Source of the DNA: an uncultured Candidatus Melainabacteria bacterium
Lineage (GTDB): Bacteria > Cyanobacteriota > Vampirovibrionia > Gastranaerophilales > Gastranaerophilaceae
DNA: 64,000 nt
Assembly (NCBI GenBank): GCA_934718085.1
Contig: CAKUZL010000002.1
Coordinates: forward strand, 215,145 to 279,144
Reading direction: 5' to 3'
Every line of letters begins with the position of its first letter. Position 1 is the stretch's first letter. Shown here one piece after another: positions 15,986-24,382 of this stretch. Below the pieces are notes generated by a model. That model was not told where the DNA came from. It made no database searches and saw nothing but the letters and a program-made list of their open reading frames with translations. Position numbers and translations under genes: made by a program.

Positions 15986-18900
15986 TCTTGACCGCTTAAA
16001 TTTTTCAAAATTTTTGACGGCTCCGAGCGGAATTTTTTCGTGCACGTCAGGTACAAAGCTCGTTTTGCCCGAGTAATGCCTACGTAAACAAGCCTCAATG
16101 TCTCTTCGGCAATTTCGCGTTTCATATCCTGTTCGCTTTTTTGCGCGGCGCTTTCGTTCAGTTCGTCGATTTCGCGTAAAAATTTCGATTTCAGTTTTAT
16201 CTTTTTTTCTTCCGTGGGGTAGTTTTCCTCGGAAAATTCGGGCATGAAAACCGCGTCGAATTCGTCACCTTTTGACTTGTGAACAGTCATAAGCTTTATT
16301 TGCGAAATATCGGTATTTTCCCTTGAAACGCCGAATTTTAAAGGTTGTTTCGCGATGTATTCCAAACGCTGAATTATCGTTTCCGTCGTCGAATAAAGGT
16401 CGCAAATTCGCTTTATCAGCGTCGTTATTATGTATCCGTCCGCTTTGTCCGCGTCCGACACGAAAAATTTTTCCGTTATATTTGCCGCAAGCGTATCCTC
16501 CGAGGCGAAATTTTCGTCCGCCGAGAAATTTAAGTCCCACCACAAATTAAGCAGCGCGCTGCTCGGCAAAAGGTCGGGATTTATCGTCAAAAACGGCTCT
16601 TTCAGACCCTTCATGTACTCGTCGTCTTCGTCCGAAAACCGACGAATGTTTGTTTCTTTAAACACTTTTATAATTTCTTTTACCCTCGCGTTCGATTCCG
16701 GTTCCGCGTAAAATTTTATAAAGCTCAAAATAACCCGAAATACGGGGTTTTGCCCCAATAAATCACTTTTCGTTATTACCGAAAAACCTTCGCGCGTTAA
16801 AAAATCGTAATATTCTTCGACTTGGCGATTGTTTCTCAAAAGTATTGCTATCGAAGCTTTTTCGTCGGTTTTTAAAATTCTTTTTATTTTCGAGACGATA
16901 TAAATTTTTTCGTCAAGTTTTCCCGTGAATACGTGAAATTCCGGGCTCTCGAACGGTTGAGGGTTTGTATCTGCGGGTGTCATTTCGACGGGATGGAAAG
17001 AATTTTTTAAAAAATCGTCGTTCAAAGTTGCCGAAATAAGCCTGTTTGCAAGGTTTTGTATCTCTTTTGCGTTTCTGCCGGAAGTTGTCATTTCCGTTTT
17101 TTTGTTTTTCGTGAAGAACGATTTGAATTTTTCGGGCTCCGAAGCCGTGAAAGATGCCGTAATTGCCTGGTTTACGTCTCCGCATCTCAACAAATTCTTG
17201 TGTTTTGATGAAATTAACCTCAAAAGTCGTTGTTGAAGTTCCGAAGAGTCCTGCGCCTCGTCTTCTATGGCGTATTTACAGAGATTTGCGTAGTATTTTC
17301 GAATTTGCGGATATTTTTCGAGCAGCTTGACCGCGTACTTGAGCATGTCGTCATAGTCAATCATATCGGATGTTTTCAGTGCTTTTTCGTATTCGTCGAA
17401 AAATTCGTAAAATTTATTCAGTTCGCGAGTGTATTTTCGCTTGATTTTGCCCGCGGAAAGCTTGAGTTTCGATGTTGCCCGTTCGTAATTGTCGTAGTCT
17501 TCGTAATCGAGCCCGAGCTTTGAAATCAGCTCCGTCATTACTTTTTGCCGAGTGCTGTCGTCGCAAATCGAAAAGTCTTCCGTCAAATTCAGCAGTGTGA
17601 AATTATTGTTTTCTTTTATAATCCGCATCGCAAGCCCGTGAATGGTCGAAATTGCCGGCAGTTCCGACGTTTGGGGAAGTGCCGCGCGAATACGCTCTTT
17701 TATTGTTTCCGCCGCCGAATCCATATACGTAACAATGAATATTTCGGACGGTTTTGTCCCGTTTTCGATGAGTTTCAGCGTCAGTGCCGTCAAAACCGCG
17801 GTTTTCCCCGCTCCCGGAACGGCATTGACCCCCGTATATCCGCCATTGTACTCGATTACAGGCTTTTGGTCGTTACGCGGAATAAATTTTTTCGGAGCGG
17901 GCGGAATTTCGTCAGGTTCCGGCACAAACAAGCTCGGGAGAATCCCGAAGTTCTCCGTTCCCGAAATGTCGTAAACCGACTCGTATGCGTAAATTTGCTC
18001 GCTTGAGCACAACATCAGTTTTCTCAAAACTCTTGCGGTTTTTTCGCGTTCAAAAGATTTGTTTTCTTCAAAATCGTACGGTGCGGGCTCTCTTTGCGCC
18101 GAAAACGCGGGCGCATTGTATAAAGGTCCGCAATCGCGCAAATTCCACAGTTCAGACGAAATGTCCGCCCAAATTCCGTATTTTCGCCTTATTCCGCAAT
18201 CAATTATTTTTTGAGGCGTTCCGACAATCAGCGCATCATCGGGGATTTCCTCCGTATAAGAAGGGTTTTCGCTGATTATGTCGTTTTCGAATTGCGTTAT
18301 TATTCGTGATTGAGCCTCCGCCGAGAGCTCCGAAACGTTTTCGAAACTTTTTATTTCCTTTATGAAAAATCCGAGCTGTATAACGTCCTTTTTTGAAGGC
18401 TTTTCTGTTTTAAGGTACTCGAAAATTCGAATAATGTTGTCGGAGAGTTTTGTCGGTTTTAATGTGTTTATAAATTCACAAAATTCCTTGTATTTTTCTT
18501 TGTATCGTTCGGTTTTGAACTCGACCGGCACAAATTTTCCCGCTTCGAAAATTTCGTCTACTGCCGAAAACGAACTTACTGCAGGGATTTTCAATACCGT
18601 ATACAAAAGTTGCCTCAATCGGTTTTTGTCGGGTTTTGAGCACGGATAAAGCATTCGCAATATTGTCAATATAGAAAAAACCGACGGATTGTCTTTCAGC
18701 TTTTCGCTTCCGTCGAGGATTTTTATTTTTATTCCCGTATTTTTTAAAGAATTAACGGTCAGTTCGTCCAAAATCGGCGTAGCGACAAATATGTCCGAAT
18801 TTTTACATTCTTTTGTCAATTCTTTGATTTTTTTTACGATTTTTTCCGCAGCTTCCGGGCGAAACATCGTTTTTGTAACTCTTATCGCTTTTGTTTCGGG

Positions 18901-19746
18901 AACGTTGCCGCTTAATATTTCTTTAAACATTCGTTCCGCTTCGCTTGCGGGGGTGTCTGTCAAGTCGAAACGGTATTTTTCTTTTTGCTTCCCGAACGAA
19001 AAATCAAGGTCTTTGCAGGCACAAAGGTATCCGAGTCTGCTGCTGCCGTTTTTGTCGAACGCAATAAAACTTCTTTTCAGCCTCGGTTGAAGAAACTTAA
19101 TGAATTTGTACTGAGCAAATGTCATTTCGTCCGCGTCATCGACGAATAAATACTCCGTACCGGCGTAAATATCGGTGTTTTCGTAAATTTCACGAAAAAG
19201 TTTTATCTGCGAAATGTAGTCGAAACTTTGGTACTTGAAGGTCATGTCTTCAAATTTTTTCAGCGAACGTGCCGCTGCGTCCGCAAAAGTTTCGCTCAAT
19301 GCCGCCGAACGTTTTTTGACGTCCTCGTCGTTCAGCGCATTGTTTACAATCAGCGTGCGACGCCTGAAAAGCTGGTGCATCAGGCTTGTTTTCGAAAAAT
19401 AATCTTCAAATCCTTTCGCAATACTTTTTTTCAAAAACGCTTCGGAAAGGCTCAAACCGCACAAATTCGGTGTTTTTTTCGGATTTTGAATGTTGTGATT
19501 TTTAATTATAAAATCGAAACGGTTTAAAACCGCGTTGTGGCAAATTCCCGTAAACGTTCTGATTTCGGGTTTTTTGTCTTTTTCTGCAATCTCGTTTTCG
19601 ATAAGTTTGATAACTTCGAGTTTTTTGTGTGAATTTTGGCAGATTATCAAGATTTTTTCGGGCGCAACACCCGAATTTATAAGCTTTGCTGCCTCAAGAA
19701 CAAGTTTTTTTCTTCTCGATAATTCGTCGTTTCCGTGTATCAGCAA
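15982..19746 (-). CDS. UvrD/Rep-type superfamily 1 helicase with an additional N-terminal helicase-like half
   Basis: A 1,254-residue protein. The C-terminal half has a complete set of SF1A helicase motifs: A-V-P-G-A-G-K-T near residue 642, D-E-A-Q-D near 827, G-D-V-N-Q-A-I-T-A-S-F near 858, L-M-T-V-H-K-S-K-G-D-E-F near 1160 and V-Y-V-G-I-T-R-A-K-R-A near 1228. It should be an ATP-driven 3'-5' DNA translocase for repair or recombination. The N-terminal 550 residues resemble a degenerate helicase: an I-L-I-I-C-Q-N strand near 35 and an F-V-D-D-A-D-E-M Walker B-like strand near 200, but no Walker A loop. The start is a TTG at 19746 with GGAGA upstream, just 12 bases after the comM stop, so the two are probably cotranscribed. 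Confidence 0.85.
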   Translation of the reverse strand: MLIHGNDELSRRKKLVLEAAKLINSGVAPEKILIICQNSHKKLEVIKLIENEIAEKDKKPEIRTFTGICHNAVLNRFDFIIKNHNIQNPKKTPNLCGLSLSEAFLKKSIAKGFEDYFSKTSLMHQLFRRRTLIVNNALNDEDVKKRSAALSETFADAAARSLKKFEDMTFKYQSFDYISQIKLFREIYENTDIYAGTEYLFVDDADEMTFAQYKFIKFLQPRLKRSFIAFDKNGSSRLGYLCACKDLDFSFGKQKEKYRFDLTDTPASEAERMFKEILSGNVPETKAIRVTKTMFRPEAAEKIVKKIKELTKECKNSDIFVATPILDELTVNSLKNTGIKIKILDGSEKLKDNPSVFSILTILRMLYPCSKPDKNRLRQLLYTVLKIPAVSSFSAVDEIFEAGKFVPVEFKTERYKEKYKEFCEFINTLKPTKLSDNIIRIFEYLKTEKPSKKDVIQLGFFIKEIKSFENVSELSAEAQSRIITQFENDIISENPSYTEEIPDDALIVGTPQKIIDCGIRRKYGIWADISSELWNLRDCGPLYNAPAFSAQREPAPYDFEENKSFEREKTARVLRKLMLCSSEQIYAYESVYDISGTENFGILPSLFVPEPDEIPPAPKKFIPRNDQKPVIEYNGGYTGVNAVPGAGKTAVLTALTLKLIENGTKPSEIFIVTYMDSAAETIKERIRAALPQTSELPAISTIHGLAMRIIKENNNFTLLNLTEDFSICDDSTRQKVMTELISKLGLDYEDYDNYERATSKLKLSAGKIKRKYTRELNKFYEFFDEYEKALKTSDMIDYDDMLKYAVKLLEKYPQIRKYYANLCKYAIEDEAQDSSELQQRLLRLISSKHKNLLRCGDVNQAITASFTASEPEKFKSFFTKNKKTEMTTSGRNAKEIQNLANRLISATLNDDFLKNSFHPVEMTPADTNPQPFESPEFHVFTGKLDEKIYIVSKIKRILKTDEKASIAILLRNNRQVEEYYDFLTREGFSVITKSDLLGQNPVFRVILSFIKFYAEPESNARVKEIIKVFKETNIRRFSDEDDEYMKGLKEPFLTINPDLLPSSALLNLWWDLNFSADENFASEDTLAANITEKFFVSDADKADGYIITTLIKRICDLYSTTETIIQRLEYIAKQPLKFGVSRENTDISQIKLMTVHKSKGDEFDAVFMPEFSEENYPTEEKKIKLKSKFLREIDELNESAAQKSEQDMKREIAEETLRLVYVGITRAKRALYLTCTKKFRSEPSKILKNLSGQD

Positions 19747-19761
19747 GGCTTTTCTCCGATT

Positions 19762-21315
19762 TTACGCCGAAGGTTCGATTAATGTTCTGTATTGCAAAGC
19801 TTGTGCTATGTGCGCGGTTTCGATGTTTTCGCTTCCGTCAAGATCGGCAATCGTGCGCGACAATTTTAACGTTCTGTCGTAAGACCTTCCCGTAAGCGCG
19901 AATTTTTTGCTTGCCGCCTTCAAAAGGTCTTCGCATTCGGCGTTTAATTTACAGAAGATTTTTATCGTTTTGGCGTTTAATTCGGAATTTGTGTAAAACC
20001 CGTATCCTTTGTATCTTTCCGCCTGGATTTTTCGGGCTTTTTTGACCCGTTCTCTTATACTTGCCGAAGATTCGCTTTCGAATTTTGCTCCGATAAGTTC
20101 TTCCGGCTTTAATCTCGGGACTTCGATTTGAATGTCTATTCTGTCTGTTAAGGGTCCGGAAAGTCCCGCTCTGTAACGCTGAATTTGATATTCCGTGCAG
20201 GTGCATTTTCTTTCTTTGTCGCCCAAATACCCGCAGGGACAAGGGTTCATCGTTCCGACAAGAATGAATTTTGCGGGATATTTAACGCTCATTTGCGCTC
20301 TCGAAATAACTATTTCGCCGTCCTCGAGCGGTTGACGCAGCGTTTCGAGAATTTGCCGCGGGAATTCGACAATTTCGTCCAAAAACAATATTCCGCGGTG
20401 AGCAAGCGTAATTTCGCCGGGTTTCGGGTTCGAACCTCCCCCGGTTATTCCCGCCGCCGATGCGGTGTGGTGAACCGTTCTGAAAGGACGTTTGACTATC
20501 AACGGTTTTTTTGTGTCAAGCAGTCCCGCGGTGCTGTAAATTTTTGTAAGCTCTACCGCTTCTTCGGGCTCGGGGGGCGGAAGTATCGATGCAAAACATT
20601 TTGCAAGCAGCGTTTTTCCCGACCCGGGAGAGCCCGACATCAAGACGTTATGAGCCCCGGCGGCTGCCGTTTCCAATGCTTTTTTTGCTTTTATCTGTCC
20701 TTTTACGTCTTTGAAATCAAACGTATCGGGCGTTTCTTTCATCGCTTTTGCCATATATTCGGTTAAATTAACCTTTATTTCCGGAAGGCTTTGACGCTGT
20801 TCCGTGTCGGTTATGAAGTGATTAACCGCCGAAACAAGGTCTTTTGCGCCCCAAACGGTTACTCCCGGCACCAATGCGGCTTCTTTGGCGTTCTCGAGAG
20901 GAACGACGATTTTTGTTATGCCCAAATCTTTTAATCCCGAAACTATAGGCAAAACGCCTCTTACGGCTCTTACCGAACCGTCCAGGGAAAGTTCTCCGAT
21001 GAAAGCCGTGTCTTTGAATTCTTTGTCGTCAAGCTCTCCGCATGCCGCCAAAATCCCCATCGCAAGCGGCAAATCGTACATGCTTCCTTCTTTTTTTATG
21101 TCCGCGGGCGCAAGATTTATCGTTATTTTTTTTGCGGGAAGCTGAAATCCCGTGTTTTTTATCGCCGAACGCACTCTCTCTTTAGCCTCGGATACCGCAG
21201 TATCCGGTAATCCTACGATTATTATTGCGGGAAGCGAGTTGTTCATGTCGACTTCCGCCGTTACTTTGTGCGCGTCGAGCCCCGTCAACGCCGCAGTTAA
21301 TACTCTTGCAACCAT
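19762..21315 (-). CDS. comM: ComM/YifB family AAA ATPase (Mg-chelatase-like)
   Basis: A 517-residue protein with the typical three-part layout: an N-terminal Lon-protease-like domain (residues 1-170, with an S-L-D-G-S-V-R block), a central AAA+ Mg-chelatase domain with Walker A G-S-P-G-S-G-K-T at 228-235, and a C-terminal Mg-chelatase domain. A C-x-C...C-x-C-T zinc-like pattern (C-P-C-G-Y ... C-T-C-T) is present near 375-390. ComM is a hexameric helicase that promotes branch migration during integration of transformed DNA. It heads an operon with the helicase gene downstream, which suits a recombination role. Confidence 0.9.
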   Translation of the reverse strand: MVARVLTAALTGLDAHKVTAEVDMNNSLPAIIIVGLPDTAVSEAKERVRSAIKNTGFQLPAKKITINLAPADIKKEGSMYDLPLAMGILAACGELDDKEFKDTAFIGELSLDGSVRAVRGVLPIVSGLKDLGITKIVVPLENAKEAALVPGVTVWGAKDLVSAVNHFITDTEQRQSLPEIKVNLTEYMAKAMKETPDTFDFKDVKGQIKAKKALETAAAGAHNVLMSGSPGSGKTLLAKCFASILPPPEPEEAVELTKIYSTAGLLDTKKPLIVKRPFRTVHHTASAAGITGGGSNPKPGEITLAHRGILFLDEIVEFPRQILETLRQPLEDGEIVISRAQMSVKYPAKFILVGTMNPCPCGYLGDKERKCTCTEYQIQRYRAGLSGPLTDRIDIQIEVPRLKPEELIGAKFESESSASIRERVKKARKIQAERYKGYGFYTNSELNAKTIKIFCKLNAECEDLLKAASKKFALTGRSYDRTLKLSRTIADLDGSENIETAHIAQALQYRTLIEPSA

Positions 21316-21334
21316 CTTACGTCCTTTTTTCGTA

Positions 21335-21862
21335 TTATACCACGTTCAAAGGATTAGTGCGCGTTTCTTTTCGATTTGTTTTTTCGTAAAGCTCTTTTGC
21401 TCCGGTATTTCGGATATAATCGAGAATTGCGCCTCCGATTTCTTCCGTCGGATCAAAGTATTTTCCGGTCGGAAAAAACGTTTGTTTCAACATCATTTTC
21501 ATCAAAGGTCCGAAAGCATCCGGTACCTGCGTTTTTCGGTATATTCCCGCCAAATAAACCTGAATGTTCGGGTTGTCGGTGTCATTGAATTTCGAAATGA
21601 CGGGATAAAGCTTATCCACACCTTTTACGCCTTTCTCGAGCATTCTGTCCAGTACGTACAAACCTTCACAAATTTCCTTTTCGTTTTTTGCTTTGTTCAA
21701 AAATTCGGAAACCTCGGGAAGCGCGCTTTCTCTTTTGTTTACAATCCTTTCGACCCTTTCGAAATCAAATTCGAAATGATTTCTTTTTTCGTTAGGAAGT
21801 CGCGTATTTTTTCCGAGCCCCGAAACATCAGCTCCGATAAGGTTTTTCGTGTTCGTTATCAT
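21335..21862 (-). CDS. Conserved-looking protein of unknown function
   Basis: A 175-residue soluble protein with no recognised domain. It is mainly helical with paired helices (for example E-G-L-Y-V-L-D-R-M-L-E-K and I-Q-V-Y-L-A-G-I-Y-R-K), reminiscent of HEAT-like repeats, but the assignment is weak. No signal peptide or membrane segment is present. It lies three bases after the upstream zinc-motif protein gene and 19 bases before comM, so all are likely in one transcript. Confidence 0.7.
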   Translation of the reverse strand: MITNTKNLIGADVSGLGKNTRLPNEKRNHFEFDFERVERIVNKRESALPEVSEFLNKAKNEKEICEGLYVLDRMLEKGVKGVDKLYPVISKFNDTDNPNIQVYLAGIYRKTQVPDAFGPLMKMMLKQTFFPTGKYFDPTEEIGGAILDYIRNTGAKELYEKTNRKETRTNPLNVV

Positions 21863-21865
21863 ATC

Positions 21866-22501
21866 CTATGCTCCTTTTGAAAGATGTGCCGTCAAGGCTT
21901 CTCTCGTCTCGGTTTCGTCTTCTTCTCCGCCGAAAATTGCCTTAAAAAGTTTTGAAACGTTCTTTTTTATTGCTTTTATTGCTTTTTCGGCTTTTTCTTT
22001 CACAAAATTCTTTACTTCTCCGAATATTGCCGCGAGTTTTTCTCCGAGATTTATAAGTTGTCCCTTGAAAAATTCCGCGCCGCGAGTCAAAGCCGCGGTA
22101 AATTCCGCAAACTTGACCGCAATCGTCAAAATCGGCATAAAAACGACCGCATTCAGAACTTTTACAACCGTTGCGACGGGCTGAGGCAGCATTTGAGCAA
22201 GCGTTTCAATTCTTGCCGCAAAATTCTCTTTCATTGTTTTTAAAAAGTTCGCGGCATTCTCCGCCTGCGCCGAAAGACTTTGCAAAACCCTTGTGTTTGC
22301 CTGCTCGAGGCTTTCTCTGTACCTCATTTGCATTCCCACGGAATAGCATTTTGCGTACGACCACTCTCCGGCGTTGCTCTTTTTTACGCTCGAGCCTCCT
22401 CCGCCTCCGGTTCCGTTACATATCGGGCATGCTCCTATCGGAAATCCGTGAGGGCATGTCGCACCCGCTACGGGCGCCCCTGTTGCTGCAGCTTGCGGCA
22501 T
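21866..22501 (-). CDS. Unknown protein with a Cys-rich N-terminal knuckle and an amphipathic helical tail
   Basis: A 211-residue protein. Near the N terminus, C-P-H-G-F-P-I-G-A-C-P-I-C (residues 16-28) provides three cysteines and a histidine that could bind zinc, followed by a Gly/Ser-rich linker. The remainder is helical, with a hydrophobic stretch at about 105-130 and repeated Lys/Ala/Phe patterns typical of membrane-lying amphipathic helices (V-K-E-K-A-E-K-A-I-K-A-I-K-K). An acidic E-E-D-E-T-E-T-R cluster lies near the end. Function unknown. It appears to be the first gene of the minus-strand operon continuing to comM and the helicase. Confidence 0.7.
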   Translation of the reverse strand: MPQAAATGAPVAGATCPHGFPIGACPICNGTGGGGGSSVKKSNAGEWSYAKCYSVGMQMRYRESLEQANTRVLQSLSAQAENAANFLKTMKENFAARIETLAQMLPQPVATVVKVLNAVVFMPILTIAVKFAEFTAALTRGAEFFKGQLINLGEKLAAIFGEVKNFVKEKAEKAIKAIKKNVSKLFKAIFGGEEDETETREALTAHLSKGA

Positions 22502-22759
22502 TTTTCCTTCTCTTCTCTCCGGCGTATGTTTTTTGCGTAAATTCCAAGTTTACTTTCCTTTATACCCGAAGTACTTGTAAATCCCGTTTCGACAAGTGTT
22601 CCGACTTTACGGTCGCGGTACGGCATCGGATTTTCACCGAACTTTCCTTGCTCGAAACATTTTCACCGTTTATTCTAATTCAAACAAGCCCGATTTGCAA
22701 TATTTTCTCTGCCCGTTTTCCCGATTGACTTTCTTGTGAAATTCGTTAATTTTTACGAT

Positions 22760-23260
22760 ATGAAAAGATTTTTTGTCATACTTTGTGCAATCGTTTTTGT
22801 TCAAATTTCGGCATTCCCCGCGGTCTTGCAGGGCGGGGTGTCGAAAAACGTTCCGCAGGGATTTTTCGGTGTCTGGAAAGTCGCTGCGGTGCTTGAATCC
22901 ACGACAAATCCCTCCATGTTTTCTCCCGCAACAAACGAGGTGTGGAACTTATTGCGCGACGGTAACGTCTTAACTTTAACAAATCCCGTTTCGGGTGCCG
23001 TTGCGTCAATCACCGTTACGGAATCGGGCTCCGACACGTTTACGTTCGTTCGCAAAACGGGCGACGGCGACGAAAACGTCATCGAAACCGTGAAGCTGAA
23101 TTTAAAAGATGACAAATTCCTCGGTCTTGATACAATGGTTGTAAGAACTTATAAAAACGGCGCGAAAATCAGAGAAGTAAAAGCCCGTTACAAGCTTGCC
23201 GCGGTCAAAATCGGCAGCGAGAAAGACGCGCGCCTTTTTATGCAGACGTTCGCTTACTGA
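22760..23260 (+). CDS. Small exported protein of unknown function
   Basis: A 166-residue protein beginning with a clear signal peptide (M-K-R-F-F-V-I-L-C-A, hydrophobic core, likely cleavage after A-F-P-A near residue 18). The mature part opens with G-F-F-G-V-W-K-V, a G-x-W pattern seen at the first strand of lipocalin-like barrels, and is rich in alternating beta-type sequence; the similarity is suggestive only. The ATG at 22760 begins the signal peptide; a GTG eight codons earlier has no better ribosome site. It is 19 bases upstream of trxB and probably cotranscribed with it. Confidence 0.72.
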   Translation: MKRFFVILCAIVFVQISAFPAVLQGGVSKNVPQGFFGVWKVAAVLESTTNPSMFSPATNEVWNLLRDGNVLTLTNPVSGAVASITVTESGSDTFTFVRKTGDGDENVIETVKLNLKDDKFLGLDTMVVRTYKNGAKIREVKARYKLAAVKIGSEKDARLFMQTFAY

Positions 23261-23279
23261 CAATAAGGAGAAACCGAGT

Positions 23280-24227
23280 ATGACGGAAATATTTGATTGT
23301 GACACTATTATCATCGGCGGAGGTCCCGCGGGCATGAGCGCGGGTATTTATGCGGCAAGAGGTAATCTCAAAACTGCCGTTCTCGATGCTTCGATGTTCG
23401 GCGGGCAGCCCGTAAACTACGGAGAAATCGAAAACTACCCCGGATTTTCGCTCATCGGCGGCTTTGAACTCGCGGAAAAATTCGAAGAACATCTCGATAA
23501 ATTCGGTGTTCAAAAATTTCCCTATGCCGAAATCACCGAAGTTGACCTGCTTTCCGACGTAAAAACCGTCAAAACCGACGATAAAATCTTTCGCGCGAAT
23601 TCCGTAATAATCGCAACCGGTGCGCATGCCAAAAAACTCGGAATAAAAGGCGAAAACGAGTTCGTCGGACGAGGCGTAAGCTATTGTGCCGTTTGTGACG
23701 CGGCGTTTTACAAAGATAAAACGGTTTGTGTCGTCGGCGGAGGAAATTCCGCGCTCGAAGAAGCATGCTACCTTACGAAATTTGCAAAAAAAGTCTTTAT
23801 CGTTCATCGAAGAGATGAGTTTCGCGCGGATAAAGTCGTTGTCGAAAAAATGCTTTCCAACCCCAAAATCGAATGCGTTCTGAACTGCGTTCCCGTTGAA
23901 ATTTGCGGAAATTCGGTCGTCGAAAAAATCGTTTTGAAAAACAAAAACAACGACGAAATTCTTGAATTGCCGACGGACGGTGTGTTTCCGTATATCGGTT
24001 TGGAACCCGAAACGGCGCTTTTCGGAGGTGTTTTGGACACCGACGAAAAAGGTTTCCTCAAAACAGATTCGAACATGCAAACCTCAGTCCCGGGCGTTTT
24101 TGCAGCAGGTGACGTGAGAAACACCCCGTTAAGGCAGGTCATTACCGCCGCCGCGGACGGTGCGGTCGCGGCGTGCTCCTGCGTAAAATACGTCGATGCG
24201 GTCAAAAACAAGGTTTCCGTCGTTTAA
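23280..24227 (+). CDS. trxB: Thioredoxin-disulfide reductase
   Basis: A 315-residue low-molecular-weight thioredoxin reductase, the usual length. It passes electrons from NADPH via FAD to thioredoxin. The FAD loop G-G-G-P-A-G is at the N terminus, the redox pair is C136-A-V-C139, the NADPH loop V-V-G-G-G-N-S-A is near 155, and the C-terminal FAD motif A-A-G-D-V near 276. An in-frame start at 23196 would add 28 residues overlapping the upstream gene; the ATG at 23280, with AAGGAG ten bases before it, is clearly better. Confidence 0.94.
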   Translation: MTEIFDCDTIIIGGGPAGMSAGIYAARGNLKTAVLDASMFGGQPVNYGEIENYPGFSLIGGFELAEKFEEHLDKFGVQKFPYAEITEVDLLSDVKTVKTDDKIFRANSVIIATGAHAKKLGIKGENEFVGRGVSYCAVCDAAFYKDKTVCVVGGGNSALEEACYLTKFAKKVFIVHRRDEFRADKVVVEKMLSNPKIECVLNCVPVEICGNSVVEKIVLKNKNNDEILELPTDGVFPYIGLEPETALFGGVLDTDEKGFLKTDSNMQTSVPGVFAAGDVRNTPLRQVITAAADGAVAACSCVKYVDAVKNKVSVV

Positions 24228-24340
24228 AACCGGCAAAGACAGTTTGTCTCCCGACGAAAAATTTGATAAAATCGTTACAAAACTTAAATAAAACCTCGTT
24301 TTTCTTCATAACGCTTGTAAAAACCGAAAATAAATAATAA

Positions 24341-24361
24341 AATCGTTTTATAAAAACGATT
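24341..24361. repeat. Perfect inverted repeat in the leader of the GGDEF/EAL gene
   Basis: AATCGTTTT and AAAACGATT form a nine-base perfect palindrome around ATA, 22 bases before the start codon. It could be an operator or a leader hairpin. It lacks a following T run, so a terminator for trxB is less likely. Confidence 0.55.
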
Positions 24362-24382
24362 GTGAGGATTTAACAAACGATT

